DNA from: Seminavis robusta
Taxonomy: Eukaryota; Bacillariophyta; Bacillariophyceae; Naviculales; Naviculaceae
Direction of reading: 5' to 3'
NCBI GenBank assembly: GCA_903772945.1
Contig: CAICTM010000169.1
Coordinates: 37,943-101,942 of the forward strand
DNA length: 64,000 nucleotides
Part shown: positions 52,740 to 64,000 of the stretch, one piece after another
Layout of the letters: each line of letters begins with the position of its first letter
Numbering within the stretch: the stretch's first letter is position 1
Translations under genes and position numbers: made by a program
Notes under the pieces: generated by a model
What the model saw: the letters and a program-made list of their open reading frames with translations, nothing else
What the model was told of the DNA's origin: nothing
The model's database searches: none

Positions 52740-55700
52740 GGTGAGGGTTTTTGCTACATTGTGTGCTATAAACTCCTTATCTACCTATCTAAACTCAACT
52801 GTTGCCTGTTGATATTTCTGCAGTTGCTTGTACATATTTCAAACAACTGCAGTTGAGGATGCAGGGCTACTGGCAGGGTTGGAAGCATGCTGACTGTTCA
52901 GGTTGTTGAGGATATCATGATCCCTCACAATCTCACACGCCCTCAGATGCCTTGCTGGCTGCTGGAGCTCCTGCATCGTCATTGCCTCTGCATCCCACTG
53001 CATAATACTCTCTCGTTGAGATTCAAACAGTAGTGTAGGTTGTGGCTGCGTGGCTATATCAGCCAACTGGTACCTACTTGGCACCTTGTGGATTGTAATC
53101 TTTCCGTTGCGTACATGGTCCCTGAAATGATGGACCTTGACGCAGATGTGCTTGGTCCTTGGACGCATCTTCGGCAGCTCTGCCATCTCGAGAGCCCCAA
53201 CGTTGTCTTCAAAGACCTTGCAATGCACAACCGGTGGTTTGTTGTGTGTTCTCCACCGCAGCCTGCCTTTCGTTTCCTCTATCAGTTGCATCAGGCTGAT
53301 TGTATCTCGCAACGACTCAGACAAGGCATTGTACTCTGCCTCTGTCGTTGATAGCGCCACTTCTCTCTGCAACTTCGACGCCCAAACGACTGGACATCCT
53401 CCATACATCACGACAAAACCTGTTCGCGATCGAGCCGTGCCTGGATCAACGTCTGCTGTGGCACGATTCCAGTTGCCGACAAAGTCAGCGTCAACGAATA
53501 CATCAAATGAACAAGACTTGGGGCAGAGAATGATGCCCTTGTCCCTTGTCTTCACCAAATATCTTCCGATCCTCTTGACCGCGGCGGCATGAGACTCCTT
53601 TGGTTCTGCGGAGAACCGCGCACACTGGTGCACTGAATAAGCGAGGTCAATCCTTGTTGACTTCTCTAGAAAATTCAGTTTCCCAATCACACTCCTATAG
53701 TGCCACTCTTCGTCGAAGTCTTTGCCATTGATGTCCCTGTGGAGTTTGACTGTTGTTGCGGCGGGTGTTGGCTGTGACTTTGTGTTTTCGTCGAAACCCA
53801 GATCCTCCAGGATTTGGTTGATGAGGTGTGGTTGGGATAGCTTGATCGTTCCATTTGGGAGTGGTTCGATTTTCACTCCTAAGTAGTCCGAGAGCGTTCC
53901 TTCGTTTGTCATGTTGAACGCGCGGAATGTCTTCCCTTGTCTGTTCGTCACGGGCTTAGACAGTGAATTGTAGGCGTCATCGATTTCCTTATCGGTGGGA
54001 GCAATGAATATCCCATCGTCAACGTAGATGAGCAGAACGACACTCCCTTTGTAGTAGACGCACATGTCCACTGTGCTCTGGGTGAATCCCCGAGCAAGCA
54101 GACCGTCGTGCATGTACTGGTTCCAGACACGTCCTGCTTGCTTTTGACCGTACAGGTTCTTCTGCAATAGCAGACAGTGATTGCCCTTGTAGCGACGTTT
54201 GTCACTGGTCTGTTTCAGTCCGTTCCTTCCGTTCTTCTTGACAACGCTGAACCCTTGCGGGATTTCCATGTACATGTCACATTCGATGTCGGCTTGAGGA
54301 AATGCAAGCACGAAGTCGACTTGCCTGGATTTCCATTTGTTGATCAACATGAGCACCAAGAACGTCCTGATGGTGGCCCAACCGACCACAGGAGAGTATG
54401 TCTCCCAGTAGTTGACGAACTTCGTCTGTTTTCCTCCATGGACGTTGAGACGTCCCTTCCATTTGTAGATCTCCTGCGTGGCTATTCTTCTCTTCCTTCT
54501 GAAGGCCCAGACTGCTGGCAGAAGCCGCGTGCCGTCTGGAATTGTCTCTCTGTCCACGATCGTCCAGTGCTTCATGGTCTCGTGGGATTCCACTTCCTTC
54601 ACCATGGCTTAGCGAAATTGTTTGGCGTCGTGAGCGGCCATGGCACCATCAATGTACATGATGTCTGGGTTTGACGAGGCGGCGAACGCTATCGGATCAT
54701 CCATCTCTTCTTGCACGTCGTAACCGTGCTCATGGAAGACATCCCAAGGAATTGCTGCGTAGGATTCGATTTCTTGGATGAGCCTGTTCGGAGCCCTGAC
54801 CACTCTGCCCGTCCTCGTCCTCGTCGGTTCCACCGGTGCTTCCTGCACTCATTCGACGTCCTCCTCATTCTCTTGGACGTGCAGCGGCGTGGAAGCTGAT
54901 CTTCCGTCATTGTTGTCATCGGAACTCGGAAGATTTCCTTGTTGTTCCGTGAGTCCCCCATCATCGATTTCGGGACTGCCGTCCGTTCCAGTCGCGAGCG
55001 AGCTCGGTCGCGATTCGGAACTCACTTCTTGTTGACTTGACGATGGGGATCGATCGACGGCATCTCCGGCAACGAAACCCGCCTTGCCTTGCCATTTCGA
55101 TGGTGGCATAGCGTTTCCAGACGATGGTTTGAGCGTGTCGCACAGATCATCAAACTGGCAATGGAACTGGGGAGAGACCCTTCCTGTTTGTAGACTCAGG
55201 ACCAATGCCACCTTTCTCGAATGCCGTGGAGACATTCCAAGGTACATTCCTATCCTCGCCTTGTGCTCCCACTTCGACAATCTTCTTCCTTGCTGGATCC
55301 TCGCGTCTAGCACGTACACTGGGGAGCCAAAGGTGTGCGTGTTCTTGACCTTGGGAGCAACCTCGACTCCAGAGAACAGCTCGATTGGCGACGCATGATT
55401 GTCCTTGCTCAGAACCGGAGCAGAATTTGCCATGTCATTCGCGTACCTTACCGCAAATGGCCACAGGTTCGCCGTGACTGCGTTCGGCCACCTTTGCTTG
55501 GCGTGCAGTATCATGGTGCGAGCAGCTTCCTGGAGATCTCTGATCTTCTTTTCTGCATGCCCATTCATGTGGTGAGCATTGACTGCGGCATACGTCATCG
55601 TTTGTCCGCATCTGTGGACCTCTCCAATGAAGGCCTTGCTGTCGAACACTCCATTGTCTCCATGGTAGTGCCGAATCTTGACTCCGAAAGTGCTGGCATA

Positions 55701-56219
55701 TCTCTCGAAGGCTTTCTTTGCGATGATTGTCTCTTCTGCTGAAGTTGACATCTGGAAATGGACATACGACAGCCCACTGTAGTGATCGACAAACACGGTG
55801 CTGACTGTATACCTCTTTTTCGTGAGAATGCCTCTCATCTGCCCGACGAGCCCTGGCGTCGAGGAGATGAGCTGATCCACTCCAACCACCGCTCCTGCGC
55901 CCATAGCATTGGGAACTTGAATCTTGTTGGGTGGTGTCCGAGTTCTCCACGGTCTTCTCGTGGCTTTTCCAAACATGCAGCTCGAACACTGAGGCGCCCT
56001 TGCTTTGGCGAGATGGCCTGGAAGCGACCCTCTTTCTGCCAACTTCCTAATCTTCTCGAATGAGATGTGGCCGAGTCGATAGTGCCACGCAAGGATATCC
56101 GCCCTTGGGGACACATACTCGGTGTAGTCATGGTCCACAACTGGGACTTGACTGATCTTTGCGAGATCCTTCCGCATTCTGAATTCCTCGGTCACGCTCT
56201 GCTGGAAATCCTTTTTCAA
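52740..56219 (-). mobile_element. Truncated Ty1/copia element
   Basis: It extends from the UBL/oxygenase exon to the LINE junction. Only pol is left. A TG...CA-bounded word (TGTTGCCTGTTGATATTTCT to TGTACA, about 52800-52834) might be LTR remains, but no second LTR is in the window. Confidence 0.72.
52839..56219 (-). pseudogene. Ty1/copia (CoDi-like) pol remnant: integrase, reverse transcriptase, RNase H
   Basis: One frame from 56219 down to 52839 with stops at 54851-54849 (TGA) and 54611-54609 (TAA). It encodes the zinc-binding pre-integrase (WHYRLGHISFEKIRK..CSSCMFGK), the integrase with the catalytic acids in GVDQ, HGDNG and GHAEKKIRD, reverse transcriptase with LLIYVDDGIF and RNase H with VFVDADF...STTEAEYNALSES. 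The order integrase before reverse transcriptase is diagnostic for Ty1/copia. Gag and protease are missing here: at 56218 the element is cut by the LINE. Beyond the C-terminus I find no clear 3' LTR before the UBL/oxygenase exon. The stops lie in the linker between integrase and reverse transcriptase. It is non-autonomous and decayed. Confidence 0.9.
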
Positions 56220-56860
56220 AAAATAACGAAGTTTTATTGTTTAGGCTGCACCTCAATAGACCACCCGCTGAACGGAGCCATATTGAACCGGAGTACCTCA
56301 GACGTACAAGGACGCCCACATAGGAACCGGCCTAGTGCAAGCCCCCCACCGGAGAAGTTTAAAAACTCCGGAGGGTGCTTTGCAGCTAACGAACTACCCG
56401 TGGCTGGACTGCCATCTATTTCTACGGCAGGATCCCTTCTGTGCGTAGTTACCCTGTGTCATTGTTCTGCATTGTGCGTGCATGCTCGTCCCTGAGTGCC
56501 TTGTCGACGACGGGCAGCCAATTGGCAAGCCACGCTTTGATGTCGCCTGGGCCCTTTGCCATTTGCTCGTCAAGCGGTCGCTTGAAGATAAAATCCACCA
56601 GCTCCGCTGGGATCAGATCGCTTTCTCGTAAATGAGTTCAACCTCCCGCTGAAGCTGTTCGTGCTTCTTCTTCCACTGGTCTTCCTTGTCTTTGCCATGC
56701 GTGGCAGCGTTGCGATCCTCCCACAGGTTCCACCACTGCTGGATGAGCAGTGAGGCCAGGTTGGTGACCCAGAGCTGCCCTGTCTTGGTGGTCTCCTGGG
56801 AGCCGACCCGATGCAGATATGCATCTTGATGCTTAGCCCAGTGCGTGGACAAACGTCCTC

Positions 56861-57171
56861 TCAGGAGTTGTCCCAACCAATGAGGTTTTGAGTGTCAACG
56901 AGGTCCCTATACCTGTCAGGTAATGCCATGGTGGAGGAATCGATTTTCAAAGTGGTATTGTAGTCCTCCAGAGCAATTTCCAGGAGGAAGGGGTCGGTGG
57001 AATCCTTGCGCAACTTTGTGCTGATCGCTCGTTGCATGGTCCCTCGCCACAAATCCACGTCAACATGTGGGCATCTGTAAACATGGGTTTCAGTCTCGTG
57101 ATCACCGCCACAACGGGGACAGTGGTGTCATACTTGGGGTCATCCGGTGACCCGTTTCCCAACTGGCACAA
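56861..57171 (-). pseudogene. LINE ORF2 C-terminal zinc-finger remnant
   Basis: The frame from about 57135 reads CPRCGGDHETETHVYRCPHV, the Cys/His pattern (C-x2-C-x7-H-x4-C) found near the end of LINE ORF2 proteins, followed by DLWRGTMQRAI. A stop closes it at 56861. It is separated from the reverse transcriptase by several frameshifts. Confidence 0.75.
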
Positions 57172-58699
57172 TTGAAATATAGAAACTTCACAATTGTCGG
57201 TTTGTGGATCTCATGACGGTTGACAGCTCGACCATGGCTCGTCCAATCAACCAGTGCGGGGTGTCCTCGTCCCAATCGATTCAGTTTGACAATGTGGTCG
57301 AACAATGGCTGGTCTTTCCTGAGATGCCGCAGGGTTCTGGGAGCTTGTATGTGCATGTTCCTATGGGAAGGTGCAGCTGGGCAGGTTTGCCGGAAATCGG
57401 AGTACCTTGGAGTGATCCTGTTGGATGTGTCGGTTCATGTAACTGCTGCCAGTTTGTCAGCTCTGCAGTTCAGTTGTGCTTTTAGGGTAGTGTTTCGATG
57501 GCCTTGTGCTTGTCCTGGTGCGATTTGATGTGCTCCATCTTGGCACAGTGACTGCAGCCCGGAACAAATCCTCGATCTGCTGCAAGACATCCCAGTCGGA
57601 GTTAACGAATCATTGGGGTACCATCCCTCTACTCGAGACAGCTAGGCACTTATTCGTCACAGATCATTGTCGCATAAGTGTACATAATTCTTAATGCTGG
57701 TCTGATCGTAGAACTCCAGCAATCGTCGAAGAAGGCAAGTAGGCGATAGAATGCCATAGGCCTGGCCCTGTAGGAAGTCGGAACCATACCAAAAACTGGA
57801 CCAGAGCACCGAAGCACAATCTGGCCGCGGTTGTCTGCCAGGACCCATGCAAAACTCGCCTTACGGCTTCAATGTTGCAGCCCATCGCTGGCCACCAGAA
57901 GGGCACGGCTGTGACAATCTGCAGGACGGAGTAGGCGTCCACATCCACTCAAGCTCGTCATAGAGAGCTGTTTCCCAGGCTCCAAAGTGGCAAGAAAGTC
58001 CTCAAATGTTGTCGGTGTGGGTGGTAGTGGACGAGCAGGAATGCCTGCTGTGAAACCACTACCAACAACCACTGTCTCACGCTTGTTGAAGAGGGTGAGG
58101 TCTAGGACTCGCCGCTTTCCAGAGTCTGGCTGGACAGACGGTGCAAGATCGGGGAAGTGGGGATCCAGGGCACCAGTTGTTGTAGGATGCTGGCGTCCAG
58201 GTAGGTCTCATCTCCGAACTCCCAGCGATGAATGTCCGTTCCTTGTTCGGGACTGGATGTGGAACATCCAGAATTCGGACTCTACATTGTCAACTTGTTG
58301 ATAGACTACGTTGGCATCGACTTCATAGAAGAACTTGTGGCGCATCCGGAGCTTGTCAGCAGAGACAGCCACACCTCCCCAGGGGTACATCCAACGTCAG
58401 ATCGGAGCAAAGGGTAAGGCTTTCCTCCAAAACACCAAGTCTTGGGATCCTGGGTCATCTTGAAATCTCTTGAAGTAGGTGGTGCGAGCATCAGTGGACT
58501 GGAAAAGCCATGCCAGAATTCCTCCCGGATGTATGTGCCACATGCCGTTGTGATGTCAGCCACCGTGACAACTTGGAAGTAAGACGCACATAGTTGATCC
58601 TTTCAGGTCTGCCTCGGAGAATTTCCATACCATCCCACCCAGCCCATAATGTAGGAGTCTTGCTCGGCTGCAAGGCGGAAGGTGGGCGTTATGCACTTC

Positions 58700-60300
58700 G
58701 ATCGTGCCTCCAATGGATTTAAGGAACCTTCGCATGCATTGGAACAGCCCGACTGGGAGATGACAACGATTTCGAGGTCCTCAAGGATTGGCCGGCCAAT
58801 TCGGCATGGAATTGCAACCAGGCGTATGTCACTTCACTTAGGTCTCTAATGTCGGTGCACCTTGTCCTCCAGTGTTTTAAGAACTGCTGGATGACCCGAT
58901 TCCTTGCTTGTCAGCGAGTCGAACCATTTCTATACCCCCCAATTCCAGGAACCATAGCAGATCACTTTCGCAGTATTCGATCGATACCGCATCTTCTGAA
59001 GTGCAGCCCGGCGTGGAGCCGACTCATTTTATCGAGATCGACATCTTGAAAAAGTCGTCTCCAAGCATTAACCCACGCTCGAGAGGAGATGCTTCGATAG
59101 AACATGTTGGCTTCCCGTCTATTCAGTGGGGATCCCTTCAGGACTCTGGTATAATTGGTGCATTTCTTGATCAAGGCTGCTTTCTGCCGGCGAGATTTCC
59201 AGCCGGGCCTTTGAAATTCCAAGTGACTTGTGATCTTTGTAGTTGTCTACTGGTTTGATCGGCGTGTCGATCCCATCAGTGGATTTCATCTTGATTGGAT
59301 GGTGTAAAGTCAGTCCCCAGACAGCTTTGGTTCGCCATGGTCGAACTCATATCGGAATGATGAAGGAACACTTCGAAGCCTCAAGCTTGCCACCCGACGA
59401 CCCAGAAGATCACTCCACCACTAGCATCTTTGGTTGCCTTTTCCACCAATACCTGCACTGTTGGAACGGTGTTTGTCAGAAAGCAATTCGTTTCTTGAAT
59501 TCGTATCATCCACAAACCCCGTCATGAAGAGCCTGACCTGCTTTGATCCGTCTGGCTGGCAAAGGTGGCACCAGTTGCATAGGGCTCGAAACAATCAATA
59601 GTGTGCTCGAAATAAACAGCCATAAGGCCGGGGAGTTCCAAGCTCCTTGGCCAGACCCGTGCCAGGGATCTTCCTCCGTATGACCGAGAAATGTGATGAC
59701 GTTCCCAGAGTGGTCTTGATATGGTATGGGCCTGTTCCAGATTCATCCGTTACTTTACAGACACGCACTGGCTACCCATCTTTCGGCTTGCTAGACTGGC
59801 AATGTACATGAAATCCGATCGTAGCACGCAGCTGCGTCATTGTCATTCTTGATTAGGGGGTGCAAACAACAACGTGATACTTCATACTCGAGTTCCTCCA
59901 TATAACAGAGATCAATGGCGGACCTTCCTGGAACGGAACCAAACTGCTTTGTTGATCAGCCTTGCTTGGAGGCATGGTGGAGGAGTTCACGCCACTTCAC
60001 TCCGAGAAGTGGTTATAGTCGGCTTCAAAGATATGGATGACTCGCAGACGATGGATTTTGCACCACCCTCATCCTTTGGGATGGGGGTGTTGACAATTTT
60101 GTTCCATCTAGATTAGGCAAAGCCCTGTTCCAGAGAAAGTTGAGGAGCCTGAAGTGTGCCTGTTTGATCTGTGTTGAAAAGCCTCCAGCTCTTCCCTTCC
60201 TCAGACTCTGGTCGAGGCTGTGTTCCGCAAAAGAGTGATTCCAATGGCCGAGGTGTTCCAGAGGGGAGGGGTGGTGCGCTCATTCCAGCTCTTGAGTTCC
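58700..60300 (-). pseudogene. LINE reverse-transcriptase domain, multiply frameshifted
   Basis: Motifs are visible only in separate frames: EADYN near 60030, NDNDAAACYDRI at 59815-59850 (RT block 3) and GFVDDT at 59503-59520 (the catalytic YxDD-type box). This order and spacing match LINE ORF2. Stops and shifts occur throughout, so no enzyme can be made. Confidence 0.75.
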
Positions 60301-61379
60301 CCATCAAACTGTTCCTGTGTCAACGTTGCTGGAATCTCACCGTACAAGCCCGCGCCAGGTGCCTGAGGAGGACGGCAGTAGCAAATGACGTTTCAAATGG
60401 GCAAATGTCGTATTCGCCATCCAAGATTGCACGGCTGTAGCAGTACTGGCGGAGAAGTCTGTACCGGTCCGCAGGGTGAAGTCAGATCGGAATTCTGTCT
60501 CCTACAGCCTGCCGAAATGCTTTTTGTAGGTGAGCCTGGAGATGGCGTTCAATTTCTCGGGATCCTGACATACATCCAGTCTTGACACTGTTTTGGCGGC
60601 TGGTGGGGTCCGGGGGACTTCCGAGGCTTCAGTCCCGCACCATGACATTTACCCCGTGCGTGGGCACACTTTTGCCATGCTCTCCGAGTGGCTTCTAGCG
60701 TTGCGCAAGCGCTTATCACATTAGCCAACCTCTTGTCCACCTCAGATTCTATTGTGCTTGGAGTTCCATTTGATACTCTTTGCGCAACTTGTGTGTTCTC
60801 CACTCATCCACCTCTGCTGCACGAAGTTTCCTGCGGGCCTGCTTCTTTCGTTTTCTTGCAGTCTTCCCAAGAGTGGGTAGTTCAAAGGCTGGATCGGAGA
60901 TCCGCTCCATGCGTAGACGAATCTGATTGGTAACGTCGTTCTTGGCATTGGAGTGCATGCAGGGCCATCGTCAAGACTTTGGAACTTCAAGTGTAACTGG
61001 GTCAATGCTGGGGAAATGGGAATGGGTGAATAGGTTGGGCACTTTTGGCGGCGTGGAGGCTGGCAGAATCAGGAGTTGTCCAAGGCCTCAGCCTTCCTGC
61101 TGGAAGGTGGCCTGGTTGAATCTCCACAGTCGTTGAAAGAATCCATGATTATCAAGATAGCTGTACTTGGATTTGATGTAGGTTGTGAACTTGATGGCGT
61201 TTCTTTGAATGCACCCTTCGTTGACAGGGCTTTGGGTAGGCTGCTGTATCAGACCCAAACAGCTGTTTCAAATCGAAGTCGACAAACAGGCCGGTGGTCA
61301 CTATAGAAGTGTCACAGAAGGATGGTACCACAAGCTCTACAGCATCAAAAAGGTTTTAGAAACAAGGATGTAATCGATT

Positions 61380-62060
61380 ACCTTACTTGCCTCTTACATA
61401 GGTGTTAAAGTCAACTGATTCCATGATTGTAGAAAATCGGAATCTAAAAGCTTGCAGTGCGGATACCAGCCGTGAAGACCCTTTCGTCCATTGCCAAATC
61501 GTCATTGAAATCCCCACCCACAATAATCTCATGACCATTGGCAATGTCGTTGGCCACGCATTCTGAAGATCATCATAGTGGTTCCTCTTGGATCCAGGGA
61601 CGGCCTTGATTCCTGTACATAGATGCAGGCAGTTGGGCCAAAACGGTCCTATCCCCAGCCCTCTCAACACTTCCATCGGTGACAGTAATACACATTGGTA
61701 AAGTGATAGTCGTTTCCATCTTTGCAGGATAGAACGTCCTTGTCCAACGGCCAGTAGTCTGCCTCACCTCCAACACTCCTTCCAACGGTGCGGCCCATCA
61801 CCATAGAGTAGAGTCCCTCCTGTGCTTGTTATTCTCTTAAGTGGATCTGAGGAGTGCTGCCGAGGTGACCTTCCTTGGTCAAAGGCCTTCCTCACAGCTG
61901 ACCTGAATCTTCCGTCTCACACCTGGCTGATTAGTATCAAGATTGGGTCTTGAAATCCAGCATAATCAGTGCCGAGCATACCCAGAGTTTTGCAATCTTC
62001 AAAGAGCTACCCACCATTATCATCTGTAAAGTGGGAATCCTCTCTTTTTGTTGAAGATGA
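61380..62060 (-). pseudogene. LINE apurinic-type endonuclease remnant
   Basis: EIIVGGDFNDDLAMDE at about 61481-61528 is the GDFN motif of the exonuclease-endonuclease-phosphatase fold that nicks the target DNA of LINEs. The upstream parts are in other frames (MYRNQGRPWIQEEP region). Frameshifts separate it from the reverse transcriptase. Confidence 0.7.
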
Positions 62061-62112
62061 ATCTCGCCACAATGTGGTGGCTTTTAGCTGGCATAATAGT
62101 CCCGCCACTGGC

Positions 62113-64000
62113 TCATTTCGAGCCACATCCCCTTGATATTGTCCCTTGAGTCAAAGTCATCCACTCACGGTGATTCAACTGCCCCGTAGGCTGGCCCCTC
62201 CCAGCGAGTCCCATAGAACACTTTGTGCCGGGGAGCCCAAGCCCATCTTTAACTACGCCGCCCACCAGGATGCCCTGTGGGTCCTGGTTGGGTGGTGGTT
62301 GTGATGGGGGTTGGGTAGGCTGGGAAAATCCTGGGATGAATCCGGCATCAAGCAAGTACTGTAGTCCATTGATAGGTTGCTGGCTGTGTTTGATGGTAAG
62401 GCTGATGGGTAGCTGTTGGGTACAACTGTGCTGGCTGAAGAGAGCGTGGGTCCTCCGAGGGCGCTTGTCATCTTGCTTGAGTAGAGGGGACGTCACGGGA
62501 ATACACATCTTGAGTTGCGACGGGTACATTGGAAGGTGGTGGTCGCTTCTGGTAGGGATTGCCATGGTAGCCCTGGAGGAAGTCTGGGTGGGTGTAGACA
62601 TCGTTGGTGCCCTGGTGGTGATATTGTCCATGGACTGGAGATTGACGAGGAGTCTGGTAATTTCCATACTGGGGCACAGGTATACCCGGTACAGGAGCAT
62701 CATTGGCAGCCCCCTCGCGGAGGAAGTGGTTTTCTGGAGTAAGGAGGGTTGGAGGGGGGGGCAGTGGCTTCAGATGGTCTTTGCATATTCCTGAACAAGG
62801 CCATCATCAGCTGAAATCTTGCTTCCAAAAACTTTTGGCTTTCCCCCCTGATTTCCCCCCCCCCCCCTTTTTTTGGTGGGGGGCTTTTTTGCCCCTCCAA
62901 AAAGCTGTTGCAGTTGTTCTTGTTGTTTCTTCTCCATTCTCTCCATGGCATCTAATGTGGACTTGGTCTGTTTCTGCATGGCTAATGTGGACTATGTCTG
63001 CTGTTCCACTGCTGCTTTAAAAGGGCTGCTATTTCTTTGGGCTGTGCATCACTAGTAACATCACTGGTTGGCACAGTGGTGGCTGTAGCTGGTACTGAGA
63101 CATTGGTCACTGGTGCCTGATTCTGTCCCCAGTTTCTGACTTTGTCTGCCCTAGTAGTGATGATTGCCTTCACTGAAGCAATAGAGGCCTCATCTTGATA
63201 CAATGTTTGAAAGGAGCGAATGCTGTATGAGTACTGATCCCAAGTGTCATCCCTTGGAGTTCGGGGGTGTCTTTGAATGACAGAGGGTTCCTCATCTTTC
63301 AGTGCATAGTCTTGTGGGAATATGGTGGCATCTGAGATGATATCTGTGAGTTTGTCTACCACGGTGTCTCTTGCACTCTTCTGGCAGATGGCATAGTACT
63401 TTCCTGCAGTGGCATAGGATTTGTGGGTTCCAGATCCACAACAGGGGCTTGCCAAGTTGGCAGTGACAATCTTCTCTAGAGCAAACGACGAATTTAATCC
63501 TCAAAGTTTGGATTAAGATCTTGAAGGGGAACACCTGTGGTGGCATTGATGACATCCATATGTTGGATAACTGCCTTCTTCATAAGGTCATGGTGCTTTC
63601 TTTGTCTGCTGATCTTGTTCAATTTTGGACTGAGGAGATCCAACTGAGGGTGTTGTAGAGTGGGATCCTTGGCAGTGGCTTTCATAAGGTTCTCAAAGGC
63701 TGGACGATCGGTGATTCCCACCTGGATACCAAGGATTTCAAACTTCTCAGTATCGACCTTGACTTTGGTTTGAACAATGGCAATGGGACAGGTGATGGAA
63801 GGCCTCTGCTGAAGTAGCCAACTGGATACCCTGGGTAACAGGCCATCGCGAAAGGTCTTCTTAGGATTCTTCCCGGCAATGTAGCATACTGTGGCAGTTT
63901 GGGATTCCTTTAGGCTGTGTTGGCGGAGGAAGAGATTGTGTTCTTTGAGAAAAGGGAACGCACTCCTTGAAATCTTCTTGAGAGCAGAGACGCTGTCGGG
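62113..64000 (-). pseudogene. LINE ORF1-like region, frameshifted, open at the window edge
   Basis: The frame from 64000 reads TFRDGLLPRVSSWLLQQRPS, FEILGIQVGITDRPAFENLM to a stop at 63494. The next piece (63455-62982) contains IQRHPRTPRDDTWDQYSYS and ends near HSPH. A further Gln/Pro/Thr-rich piece ends at 62113. The composition (coil-prone, Gln/Pro-rich) fits an RNA-binding ORF1. The start is not in the window. Confidence 0.55.
62855..62876. repeat. C14T8 homopolymer tract
   Basis: Fourteen C followed by eight T, with GGTGGGGGGC a few bases on, able to fold as a hairpin. It lies in ORF1 of the LINE and is a likely place for sequence errors. Confidence 0.85.

Larger units (their letters stand above)
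56218..64000 (-). mobile_element. Decayed LINE-type retrotransposon, nested in the copia element
   Basis: It runs on the minus strand, 5' end beyond the right edge. In order: ORF1 (62113-64000), endonuclease (about 61380-62060), reverse transcriptase (about 58700-60300) and a C-terminal zinc finger (about 57097-57131), then a 3'UTR ending AACAATAAAACTTCG and a T/A run at 56218-56240, the junction with copia coding sequence. All coding parts are shifted many times. Its ends other than the 3' junction are outside the window. Confidence 0.8.

Noticed and set aside
1-64000. CRISPR arrays, bacterial operons, rRNA genes
   Set aside because: No regularly spaced direct repeats with unique spacers and no rRNA sequence. 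The tandem repeats seen are minisatellites, and introns show a eukaryotic genome.

Overview
The window looks like nuclear DNA of a diatom, most likely a raphid pennate. The reasons are: short GT-AG introns (65-110 nt); a spliced small gene whose N-terminus has the diatom plastid-import motif SAFAPS; a membrane-anchored LRR protein of the type expanded in pennate diatoms; CoDi-like Ty1/copia and LINE remnants; and remains of a circular ssDNA (CRESS) virus-type replication gene. Seminavis robusta is my best guess for the organism, but nothing in the sequence proves the species.

Positions 1-34000 are mostly host genes. In order they are: a CAMK-like Ser/Thr kinase (+); a secreted 2-oxoglutarate oxygenase with a PDZ-like tail (+); two tandem Golgi-type sulfotransferases (+); a 75-residue plastid-targeted protein with one intron (-, too short and split to be seen as one open frame); a BTB/BACK/SPRY-like protein (+); a large secreted beta-propeller protein (-); a LINE 3' fragment followed by a broken LRR transmembrane gene (+); a bromodomain protein with one intron (-); a secreted protein made of two copies of one cysteine-containing domain (+); an RNI-like LRR protein (-); a five-exon NCS2/AzgA-type purine transporter (-); a tyrosine-recombinase (Crypton-like) gene broken by an in-frame TGA (-); and a frameshifted possible nuclease-fold gene (+).

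Positions 34600-43600 are a mobile and viral graveyard. A CRESS-type Rep helicase remnant (-) and two Rep-N-terminus-like frames lie next to each other. One of those frames is split by a 2.7-kb insertion with a 20-bp target duplication. Minisatellites, a second broken tyrosine-recombinase gene (-) with three perfect heat-shock elements upstream, and a tRNA-derived SINE with a 21-bp target duplication follow.

Positions 43898-52737 return to host genes, all on the minus strand: a two-exon type II membrane protein, a helicase-associated-repeat protein with a one-base frameshift, a peroxisomal-type CoA Nudix hydrolase ending in SRL, and a ubiquitin-like/2OG-oxygenase fusion whose 5' end is lost. 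The missing 5' end abuts a Ty1/copia pol remnant (52839-56219), which is itself interrupted by a decayed LINE running to the right edge (56218-64000). The right 11 kb is therefore a nested retrotransposon stack.

All exon joins are read from splice consensus and protein continuity. There is no transcript evidence here.
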